From Falsiroseomonas tokyonensis (lineage in GTDB: Bacteria > Pseudomonadota > Alphaproteobacteria > Acetobacterales > Acetobacteraceae), in assembly GCF_019024325.1 (NCBI RefSeq), contig NZ_JAFNJS010000006.1:329208-393207 (forward strand): 64,000 nucleotides of DNA, written 5' to 3'. The notes beneath the pieces are model-generated. The model saw only the letters and a program-made list of their open reading frames with translations. It searched no databases and was not told the DNA's origin. A program made the translations under genes and the position numbers. Of the stretch, positions 53,101 to 59,710 are shown piece after piece. The first letter of the stretch is position 1; every line of letters starts with the position of its first letter.

Positions 53101-54025
53101 CCTCCCGCAAGGGGCGCGCCTCGTCGAAGCGGATGCGCAGCGGCAGCACGTTCATCAGCGTCGCCGGCACGCGCGCCGCCGTGCTGCCGAAGCGGTTCAT
53201 GAAGGTGATGCCGATGCTCGATTCCGCCTCGCCGGTCAGCCGCCGCACATAGGCGCCGAGCAGCGCCGTCATCACATCCGGCCAGGCCAGGTCATGCGCG
53301 GCGGTGAAGCGGCGCAGCGCCGCGGCGGCTTCCGGCGAGATCTCGGCCCGCGCGCGATGCACCGCACGCGCGGTCAGGGCGACGCCCTGGCCGATGCCGG
53401 TGACCTCCGGCGCATCGGCCATGGCCGCGCGCCAATGGTCGGCATCCCGCGCCCGGCGCGGCGAGGCGCGGTAGTCCGCATCCTCCGCCAGCACCGCCGC
53501 GAAGGGCGCGAGCGCCGGGCCGGGATCGCTGCCCGTGACGCGCGCGGCATAGAGCGCGGCCACCCGCCGCATCAGCAGTTCGGTCCCAAAACCGTCCAGA
53601 ACCAGGTGATGCGCGCGGTGGTACCAGAGGTGATGCTGCGGCGAGAGGCGGAACAGCATCTCGGCCGCCAGCGGGCCACGCGCGGGGTCCAGCGGTGTGC
53701 CCATGTCCCGCGCCATCGCGGCGCGCGCCGCCTCCAGCGGATCGGCCTCGGCGGTGCAATCCACCCATCGCAGGAAGGGGCGCAGCGCGGGGTCGGCGCG
53801 CTGCGTGACGCCAGCCGGTCCATCGGTGATTCGGAAGGACAGCGCATCAGCTTCCGCCACCATGCCATCCACCGCGGCGCGAAAGGCCTCGGCATCGAGC
53901 GGTCCGCGCAGCTCCAGGTAGTGGCCGGTATTGAACAGCGGATTGCCGGGGTCGAGGCGCTGCGCATACCACAGGCCTTCCTGCGCCTCGGTCAGCGCCG
54001 CGCCGGGCATGGCGCCGTCAAGCAT
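50147..54025 (-). CDS. EntF-like nonribosomal peptide synthetase, C-A-T-TE, serine-activating
   Basis: A 1292-residue single-module NRPS. Condensation domain residues 10-430 have HHLVLDG (139-145). The adenylation domain (about 460-930) has YTSGSTG (594-600) and LYGPTEAAVD; its specificity residues, read against EntF, are D640/V641/W644 in TFDVSVWEFF, H in TTTHFVP, S in FCSGEAL and the VD of EAAVDVSYW. They agree with the serine code of EntF. The carrier domain has FALGGHSLL with S980, and the thioesterase has GWSVGG at 1112-1117. It would make a DHB-Ser (or salicyl-Ser) lactone from the aryl group loaded on the carrier protein encoded just upstream. The start is taken at 54025, overlapping the carrier stop; 54010 is an alternative. 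Confidence 0.92.
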   Translation of the reverse strand: MLDGAMPGAALTEAQEGLWYAQRLDPGNPLFNTGHYLELRGPLDAEAFRAAVDGMVAEADALSFRITDGPAGVTQRADPALRPFLRWVDCTAEADPLEAARAAMARDMGTPLDPARGPLAAEMLFRLSPQHHLWYHRAHHLVLDGFGTELLMRRVAALYAARVTGSDPGPALAPFAAVLAEDADYRASPRRARDADHWRAAMADAPEVTGIGQGVALTARAVHRARAEISPEAAAALRRFTAAHDLAWPDVMTALLGAYVRRLTGEAESSIGITFMNRFGSTAARVPATLMNVLPLRIRFDEARPLREGMEDVAAQLAALRRHGRYRGEQLRRDLGRVGAGRRLHGPIVNIQPYHALPEFPGLTASLHLLGTGPVDDITFDLRGDSAAQALHLEVEANPTLHSAEETQAHVTRAAHFCAAALEAGSLATLPTATPEEARHFVHAVNATAHPVPDTTLVGLIEATLTARPEAEALVFEGRVLSYGELDRRSAALAGALAARGIGRGDIVAVALDRSFELIVALLGTLRAGAAYLPLDATHPAARNARILATARPRLTLAEAALPDGGAFLAPADWPQEGSAPAGPAPEDAAYVIYTSGSTGEPKGAVIEHRAIVNRLEWMRAHYGIGPDDRILQKTPATFDVSVWEFFLPLIAGAPMVIAAPGAHRDPTAIARLIRDQRVTTTHFVPAMLAAFLAHEAAQGLAMRRVFCSGEALTPQLRDRFHATMTAELHNLYGPTEAAVDVSYWDASRGDRSDPMPIGHPVWNTRLYVLDQALRPLPPGVTGDLFIAGVQLARGYLGLPERTAHAFVPDPFHPGQRMYRTGDLARFRADGAILYFGRADGQVKLRGQRIELGEIESSIAGFRGVRQARVIAREDRPGDKRLVAYLVPGEGYDAAALRGHVASRLPDYMLPSAFVTLDALPVNASGKLDQSALPRPDHAGSASRALATETERRVAALFAQALGVARIGAEDDFFALGGHSLLAVELMLGVQREFGRDPGLGALFEYPTVARLAALLDSTALPPPDDGLRPLIVLGRGEPARAPIFAVHPAGGIAWCYGGLARVLAPERTVFGVQSPALDPAVTPMESLEALAAEYADRVLAAAGPGPVNLLGWSVGGLIAQAMAVRLRELGREVGLLAMLDAYPSDAWRASPEPDDAAIYGALLNIAGHDPSLHPELPMQRGPVIDFLRRGGMPLGRLPEAALDGVVRVVEGNNRLVRAHRHRRYDGTILHFRAARDHVGRAISPGMWAPYAARLEVVHVPALHSAMLGEAAMGVILPVLRAQLARGEGSSG

Positions 54026-54263
54026 CGCGGCGGCTGGACATCGCGCGTTGGGCCAGGGCCCACCAGGCGCCGAGCGTCACCTTCTCCGCCACCGCGGCGA
54101 GTTCCAGCGGCGCGCCCGCCTCCGCCCAGCGCGTCAGCAGCGCCATGGCGCGCATGGAATCGAGGCCGAGGTCGATCAGATCCTCCTCGTCGCCGATCTC
54201 CTCCGGCGGCATCCGCAGCACGCGGGCGAGGTCGGCGCGCATGCGCTCCTGCGTCATGGCCAT
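54018..54263 (-). CDS. Standalone aryl carrier protein
   Basis: An 81-residue carrier protein. DLIDLGLDSMRAMALLTRWA holds the phosphopantetheine serine S36. In enterobactin systems this domain is fused to the isochorismatase EntB; here the isochorismatase part is missing. The ATG at 54263 has a GGGAGG ribosome site 7 bases before it. It accepts the aryl acid from the AMP ligase and presents it to the NRPS. Confidence 0.88.
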   Translation of the reverse strand: MAMTQERMRADLARVLRMPPEEIGDEEDLIDLGLDSMRAMALLTRWAEAGAPLELAAVAEKVTLGAWWALAQRAMSSRRDA

Positions 54264-54277
54264 GGCGGGGCCTCCCT

Positions 54278-55936
54278 TCAGCTTTCGGGCTGCTCGGCCA
54301 GCAGCCGCGCGCGCAGCCGGGCGCGCAGCTCCTTGCGGCTGATCTTGCCGACGGCGGTGGTCTCAAAACTGTCGACCAGCACGACCTGGTCCGGCACCTT
54401 GAAATCGGCGATCTGGCGCTGGCGCATCCAGGCGCGGATCGCCGCCGGCTTCGGCCGCTCGCCGCGCGGGATGAGGAAGGCGCAGCTGCGCTCGCCCAAA
54501 AATTCGTCCGGCACGGAGACCACCGCGGCATCGAAGACGTTGGGATGCGCCAGCAGGTGGTCCTCGATCTCCTCGGCCGAGATCTTTTCGCCCGCGCGGT
54601 TGATGTGGTCGCCGGCGCGGCCCTGCACGACGAGGTAGCCCTCGGGCGTGCGGCTCACGATGTCGCCGGTGCGGTAGTAGCCATCCGGCGTGAAGGACCG
54701 CGCATTGGCGGCCTCCTCGTTGTGATAGGCGCGGATGGTATAGGGGCCGCGCGCCAGCAGATTGCCGGGCTGGCCTTCCGGCACCGGATGTCCCTGGTCG
54801 TCCAGGATCAGCACCTCGTCATCCGGGCTGATCGGTCGGCCCTGCGTCGCCAGCACCAGCTCCGGCGGATCGTCCAGGCGGGTGTAGTTCACCAGCCCTT
54901 CCGCCATGCCGAAGACCTGCTGCAGCTGGCAGCGCGGCAGCGCCTCCGCCACGCGGCGCGCCGCTTCCGTGGTCAGCTTGGCGCCGCCGACCAGCTGCAC
55001 CTTCAGGCTCGACAGGTCGTGCGGCGTGGTGGGCGCGGCCTCCGCCCAGAGCAGCGCGAGCGGTGGCACCAGGCCGGTGATGGTCACCCTCTCCCGCGCG
55101 ATCAGGGGGAAGGCGACCTCCGGGCTCGGCGAGGGGCTGAGCACCACGCGGGCGCCGGCATAAAGCGCGCCGAGATGGCCGGGCGAGCTCATCGGGAAAT
55201 TGTGCGCGGCGGGCAGCGCCACCATCAGCGCGCTATCGGGGGTAACGCCACAGATCTCGTTGCTGGCGCGAAAACTGTAGATGTAGTCGTCATGCGTGCG
55301 CGGGATCAGTTTCGACAGGCCCGTGGTGCCGCCGGAGATCTGCAGGAAGGCGACGGAGGCGGGGTCCGGATCACCCGGCAGCGCGCCGACATCGCCATCC
55401 AGCGCGGCGAAGGCCGAAAACTCCTCGGCCTCGCCGACGACGAAGACGTGGCGCAGGCCAGGCTCCGCCTCGCGCGCCTGGCGCGCCAGGGCGCGATAGT
55501 CAAAGCCATCGGCGCCGCGATCGGCGCAGATGTAGCCGGCGGCCTCGGCCTTGCGCAGGAAGTGGGTGATTTCCGTCAGGCGATGGCCGGGCAGCGCATA
55601 GACCGGCACGAGATGCGCGCGGAACAGCCCGAAGATGGCGGCGAAGAATTCGGGCACATTGCCGAGCTGGACCACCACCCGGTCCCCCGGACGCAGCCCG
55701 CTGGCCAGGAAGCCGGCCGCCGCCCGGCCCGCCCGCGCCCAGAGCTCGGCATAGCTCCAGCGCTGGTCGCCGCCGATGATGGCCAGTGCCTCCGGCCGCT
55801 CCGCCGCGCGCTGACGCAGGAAGCCCGGCAGGGTCTCGCCGCGCCAATGGCCGGCGGCGCAATACCGGGCGGCGGCCTCGGCGGGCCAGACCTGTCGGAG
55901 AGGGAGCAAGGCCGGTATCCGTCCTGTCTGCGGCAA
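54278..55936 (-). CDS. 2,3-dihydroxybenzoate (or salicylate)-AMP ligase, EntE/DhbE-like
   Basis: A 552-residue ANL-family enzyme. [20 protein letters not shown] is the P-loop region, [14 protein letters not shown] closely matches EntE, then [16 protein letters not shown] and [20 protein letters not shown], with the C-terminal lysine in [12 protein letters not shown]. It adenylates the aryl acid and loads the carrier protein. The only start in the conserved frame is TTG at 55936 (no ATG or GTG is available between the upstream in-frame stop and the first conserved segment), so translation may be weak. A Fur box lies 23 bases upstream. Confidence 0.9.
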   Translation of the reverse strand: MPQTGRIPALLPLRQVWPAEAAARYCAAGHWRGETLPGFLRQRAAERPEALAIIGGDQRWSYAELWARAGRAAAGFLASGLRPGDRVVVQLGNVPEFFAAIFGLFRAHLVPVYALPGHRLTEITHFLRKAEAAGYICADRGADGFDYRALARQAREAEPGLRHVFVVGEAEEFSAFAALDGDVGALPGDPDPASVAFLQISGGTTGLSKLIPRTHDDYIYSFRASNEICGVTPDSALMVALPAAHNFPMSSPGHLGALYAGARVVLSPSPSPEVAFPLIARERVTITGLVPPLALLWAEAAPTTPHDLSSLKVQLVGGAKLTTEAARRVAEALPRCQLQQVFGMAEGLVNYTRLDDPPELVLATQGRPISPDDEVLILDDQGHPVPEGQPGNLLARGPYTIRAYHNEEAANARSFTPDGYYRTGDIVSRTPEGYLVVQGRAGDHINRAGEKISAEEIEDHLLAHPNVFDAAVVSVPDEFLGERSCAFLIPRGERPKPAAIRAWMRQRQIADFKVPDQVVLVDSFETTAVGKISRKELRARLRARLLAEQPES

Positions 55937-55958
55937 GGCGCGCGGGCGGCGCCAGTCA

Positions 55959-55979
55959 TTTGCGAATGATCCTCATTAG
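55959..55979 (-). promoter_or_regulatory. Fur box 3, upstream of the AMP-ligase operon
   Basis: TTGCGAATGATCCTCATTAG is a strong alphaproteobacterial-style Fur site. It overlaps the last codons and stop of the MFS gene and lies just upstream of the TTG start of the AMP ligase. Confidence 0.8.
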
Positions 55980-57163
55980 CGTTTTGGCCAAGGGGCGGCA
56001 AGCAGCCCGGCCGCCAGCAGCAGGATGGCGACCAGCGCATAGGGCAGCGCCGGTGCCAGGGCGTAGAACAGCGACCCCGCCACCGGCCCCATCACCATGC
56101 CGAGCCCCTGCGCCGCCCCCACCGCCCCGGCCGCGGCGCCCTGCTCGCTGGCCTCCACCGCATTGGCGGCCAGGGCGGAGAAGCCGGGGAAGACCCAGCC
56201 CATGCCCAGCGCCGCGACGAAGTAGCTCGCGGCCAGCATCCAGCCCTGGCCCGCCAGCATCACGCTGCCGAAGCCCAGCGCCGCCACCAGCAGGCCGAAG
56301 CGCACCATCCGCGCCGGCGGGATGGGCCAGCGCGCGGCGGCGGATTGCGAGAGCACCAGCCCGATTCCAACGGCCGTCAGCGCCAGCCCGGCCGCCCGCG
56401 CCGCCGCATCCGGCGCCAGCCCCAGCCGGTCCATGGCATAGAAGCCGATGCTGACCTGGGCGATGGAAACGCTGACCATCGCCGTGAAGCCGATGGCGAG
56501 CGGCCGGCGCAGCCGGGGATCGGTCAGCCTCAGCCGCCGCCGCGGCGGGCTTTCGCGCGGCGGCGTCGCCGGCAGCAGCCGCCAGAGGGCGAGGCCCGCC
56601 AGCAGCGGCAGAACGGCGGTGACGAGCAGCGGCAGGCCGAGCCCATGGGGCGCCAGCAGCGCCGCCAGCGCCGGCCCCGCCACCAGCCCGGCGGCGCTGC
56701 CGGTGCCGAGCCGCGCCAGGGCCTGGGCGCGCTGGGCGGGGGGCGTGCGGTCCGCGATCAGCGCCATGCCCGCGGCGGGAATCGCGGCATAGGCGCCGCC
56801 CACCAAAGCGCGCCCCAGCACCAGGCCGAGGCAGGCCAGCGCCACCGGCAACTGCCAGCGCAGCAGCGCGCCCACCATCAGGCACAGCGCCCCATAGGCC
56901 AGGGTGAAGCCGGCCATGCCCCATAGCAGCACGGCGCGCCGCCCCAGCCGGTCGCTGGCCAAGCCCCAGGGCCGCGCGCCCAGCATCCAGGCGATGCCGG
57001 AGGCGGTGACGGCCAGCCCCGCCTGCCAGGGCGCCAGGCCGGCCAGGCGCGCCACCGGGCCGATCAGCGCGACGAAGGCCATCATCGCCACGCTGCCGGA
57101 GAAGACCGCCGCCATCAGCGCCGGCAGCACCGGGTCGCGCGCCGGCGCGGCGGCGTCCGCCAT
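55976..57163 (-). CDS. MFS transporter, probable siderophore exporter
   Basis: A 395-residue protein with 12 hydrophobic segments and the family loop motif GLASDRLGRRAVLLWG between helices 2 and 3, plus AYAAIPAAGMALIADRTPPA in the fifth. EntS-like function is inferred from its position next to the siderophore genes. It shares the base at 57163 with the M20 stop (TGATG) and is therefore co-translated with it. Confidence 0.82.
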   Translation of the reverse strand: MADAAAPARDPVLPALMAAVFSGSVAMMAFVALIGPVARLAGLAPWQAGLAVTASGIAWMLGARPWGLASDRLGRRAVLLWGMAGFTLAYGALCLMVGALLRWQLPVALACLGLVLGRALVGGAYAAIPAAGMALIADRTPPAQRAQALARLGTGSAAGLVAGPALAALLAPHGLGLPLLVTAVLPLLAGLALWRLLPATPPRESPPRRRLRLTDPRLRRPLAIGFTAMVSVSIAQVSIGFYAMDRLGLAPDAAARAAGLALTAVGIGLVLSQSAAARWPIPPARMVRFGLLVAALGFGSVMLAGQGWMLAASYFVAALGMGWVFPGFSALAANAVEASEQGAAAGAVGAAQGLGMVMGPVAGSLFYALAPALPYALVAILLLAAGLLAAPWPKR

Positions 57164-58371
57164 CAGCCGGCCGCCGCCGCGTCGCCGAGCGCGTGGTCCA
57201 CCAGGCTGACCCAATAGGCCGCGCCGATCGTCAGCAGGCCATCATTGAAGTCGAAACGGGGTGTATGGACGTGGTGGTAGCTGCCATCGGCGGCAAAGCC
57301 ATTGCCCGCCAGCATGAAGGCGCCGGGCCTTTGCTGCAGCATATAGGCGAAATCCTCGCCGGCGGTGATCGGCGGGAAGTCGGCATCCACCGCCCCCTGG
57401 CCGACGAGCGCCGCGGCGGCGCGGGCGGCGAGTTTCACCTCCTCCGGCGTATTCACCACGGCGGGATAGGCGTGGATGTAGTCCACCTCCGCCGTGCAGC
57501 CATGCGCCAGGGCGCAGCCGGCGGCGAGCTCGCGCAGGCGACGCTCCATAACTTCCCGCGCCGCAGGCAGGAAGGAGCGGCCGGTGCCGGAGAGGAAGAC
57601 CTCCGCCGGGATCACATTCGCCGCCCGCGCATCGCCGGCGGCGACATGGCCCAGGCTGAGCACCGCGGTCTGGCCGGCCGGGATGTTGCGGCCGATCACG
57701 CTCTGCAGCGTGCCGATGAACTGCGCCATGGGCTGGGTCGGGTCGGTGGCGCGATGCGGAACGGCGCCATGGCCGCCGGTGCCGCGGAAGCGCACGGACC
57801 AGCCATCCACATTGGCCAGCATGGGCCCGGGCCGCGTGCCGAAGCGACCCAGCGCCAGGCCCGGCTCGTTGTGCAGGCCGAAGACGGCATCGGCGGGGAA
57901 GCGCTCGAACAGCCCCTCCTCCACCATCAGCCGGCCGCCGGCCAGGCCTTCCTCGGCCGGCTGGAAGATGAAGTGCACGGTGCCGTGGAAATCCGGATGC
58001 TCCGCCAGGTGCCGCGCCGCGCCCAGCAGCATGGTGGTATGCCCGTCATGGCCGCAGGCATGCATCACGCCGGGGTTTTGGGAGGCATGGGCCGCACCCG
58101 TCGCCTCCTGGATCGGCAGCGCGTCCATATCGGCGCGCAGGGCGATGGCCGCGCCGGGGCCGCGCCGGCCGCGCAGCGTGCCGACCACGCCGGTGCGGGC
58201 GATTCCCTCGACCACCGCGATGCCCCAGCCGCGCAGCTTCGCCGCGACCAGGGCGGCGGTGCGCCGCTCCTCGAAGCCAAGCTCCGGATGGCGATGCAGG
58301 TCGTGGCGGATGGCGGTGAGCTCCGCCGCATGGCGCGCGAGCTGCGCGAGCAGGTCCGGGGGCAAGGTCAT
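57163..58371 (-). CDS. M20D-family amidohydrolase (hippurate hydrolase-like)
   Basis: A 402-residue metallohydrolase. Metal-site segments are HACGHDGHTTMLLG, FIFQPAEEGLAGG and TAGEDFAYMLQQRPGAFM with the late H in SYHHVHTPRFDFN. M20D members cleave N-acyl and N-benzoyl amino acids (hippurase) and indole-acetyl amino acids. Here the gene is co-translated with an MFS transporter under a Fur box, within a locus that makes an N-(hydroxybenzoyl)serine-type siderophore. Cleavage of that amide is a reasonable guess. Confidence 0.88.
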   Translation of the reverse strand: MTLPPDLLAQLARHAAELTAIRHDLHRHPELGFEERRTAALVAAKLRGWGIAVVEGIARTGVVGTLRGRRGPGAAIALRADMDALPIQEATGAAHASQNPGVMHACGHDGHTTMLLGAARHLAEHPDFHGTVHFIFQPAEEGLAGGRLMVEEGLFERFPADAVFGLHNEPGLALGRFGTRPGPMLANVDGWSVRFRGTGGHGAVPHRATDPTQPMAQFIGTLQSVIGRNIPAGQTAVLSLGHVAAGDARAANVIPAEVFLSGTGRSFLPAAREVMERRLRELAAGCALAHGCTAEVDYIHAYPAVVNTPEEVKLAARAAAALVGQGAVDADFPPITAGEDFAYMLQQRPGAFMLAGNGFAADGSYHHVHTPRFDFNDGLLTIGAAYWVSLVDHALGDAAAAG

Positions 58372-58385
58372 CTCACGGTAGGTTG

Positions 58386-58407
58386 TTGCGAGTGAGTGTT
58401 ACTTGCA
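58386..58407. promoter_or_regulatory. Fur box 4, divergent promoter
   Basis: TTGCGAGTGAGTGTTACTTG lies 15 bases upstream of the M20 start and about 47 bases upstream of the FMN oxidase GTG. It agrees with Fur box 5 (59631) at about 18 of 22 positions. Confidence 0.6.
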
Positions 58408-58453
58408 GTATCTGCCACCGGCAAGCATCCCGCCGAACGCGGCGGGTGATGAG

Positions 58454-59611
58454 GTGAAGCCCATTTCCGGCGCCTTCCAGATTCCCCCCGACATCGCCTG
58501 CCTGGCCGATTACGAGCGCCATGCGCAGGCGCGGCTTTCGGCGCCGGCCTGGGCCTATCTCTCGGGCGGGGCGGCGGATGAGCTGACGCTGGCGCGCAAC
58601 CGCGCAGCCTTCGATGCCATTCCGCTGCAGGGCCGCGTCTTCGCGGATCTGCGCGGCGGCGGCACGCGGCTCGACCTGCTGGGCGAGAGCCTGGAGCATC
58701 CCATCCTGCTCGCCCCCGTGGCGCATCAGCGCCTGGCCTGCCCGCAGGCGGAGGTCGCGACCGCGGTGGGGGCCACCGGCGCGCGGGCGCTGATGGTGGC
58801 CAGCACCGAGTCGGATAGCCGGATCGAGGAGATCGCCGCGGCGGCGCGCGGCCGCTTCTGGTTCCAGATTTATATCCAGCACGACCGCGCCTTCACCCTG
58901 GCGCTGCTGGCCCGCGCGGAGCGCGCCGGGGCGCGCGCCATCGTGGTAACGGCCGATGCGCCGGTCAGCGGCTTCCGCAACCGCGAGCAGCGCGCCGGCG
59001 TCACCCCCGCGGGACTGGGGGAGGCCGTGAACCTGCGCGGCGCCCGGCCCGGCCCTCTGCCCCAGGCCGGGCTGGGTGAGAGCCTGCTGTTCAACGGCTT
59101 CCTCGACCAGGCCGCGCGCTGGGAGGATTTCGCCCGGCTGCGCGCCGCCACCAAGCTGCCCCTGCTGGTGAAGGGGATCACCGCGCCGGAGGATGCCGAG
59201 CGCGCGATCCGGGAAGGTGCGGATGGGCTGGTGGTCTCCAACCACGGCGGCCGCGTGCTGGATTCGCAGCCCGCCACCATCGAACTGCTGCCCGCCATCG
59301 CCCGCGCGGTGGCAGGTCGCGTGCCGCTGCTGCTGGATGGCGGCATCCGCCGCGGCACGGATGTGCTGAAGGCACTCGCGCTGGGCGCCACGGCGGTACT
59401 GATCGGCCGGCCCACTGTCTTCGCCCTGGCGGTCGCCGGCCCCGCCGGCGTGGCGCATGCGCTGCAGATCCTGCGCAGCGAATTCGAGGTGGCGATGGCG
59501 CTGACCGGCTGCCGCAGCCTGGCCGAGGTCGGCCCCGGCGTGATCTGGCGGCCTGCCCCTGCGGATGTTGCTGCAATGCCACATGAGCGGCTGCCGGGTA
59601 ACAAAACATGA
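58454..59611 (+). CDS. FMN-dependent alpha-hydroxy-acid oxidizing protein
   Basis: A 385-residue (from GTG 58454) TIM-barrel flavoenzyme. The FMN and active-site segments are WAYLSGGAADELTLARNRAA, APVAHQRLACP, VKGITAPEDAERAIREGADG, VVSNHGGRVLDSQP (catalytic His) and LLLDGGIRRGTDVLKALALG. It resembles lactate, glycolate or mandelate oxidases. A TTG at 58403 would add 17 residues but begins inside the Fur-box region. It lies between Fur boxes 4 and 5 in the iron island; why iron limitation would control it is unclear. Confidence 0.85.
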   Translation: MKPISGAFQIPPDIACLADYERHAQARLSAPAWAYLSGGAADELTLARNRAAFDAIPLQGRVFADLRGGGTRLDLLGESLEHPILLAPVAHQRLACPQAEVATAVGATGARALMVASTESDSRIEEIAAAARGRFWFQIYIQHDRAFTLALLARAERAGARAIVVTADAPVSGFRNREQRAGVTPAGLGEAVNLRGARPGPLPQAGLGESLLFNGFLDQAARWEDFARLRAATKLPLLVKGITAPEDAERAIREGADGLVVSNHGGRVLDSQPATIELLPAIARAVAGRVPLLLDGGIRRGTDVLKALALGATAVLIGRPTVFALAVAGPAGVAHALQILRSEFEVAMALTGCRSLAEVGPGVIWRPAPADVAAMPHERLPGNKT

Positions 59612-59630
59612 CCGGATGGCGGAAGGTTAC

Positions 59631-59652
59631 TTGCGACTGATTCTTAGTTGCA
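59631..59652 (+). promoter_or_regulatory. Fur box 5, upstream of the TonB receptor
   Basis: TTGCGACTGATTCTTAGTTG, 59 bases upstream of ATG 59711. It resembles box 4 over its full 22-base length. Confidence 0.75.
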
Positions 59653-59710
59653 GCAATACGGGGCCATCCAGCGCTAACCCTGTCGGCGGCGCGTCATTGA
59701 GGAAAGCACC

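Noticed and set aside
50234..55969. A 1911-codon plus-strand open frame opposite the NRPS operon
   Set aside because: Only low-complexity composition and no recognisable motif; it mirrors the NRPS, carrier protein and AMP ligase.
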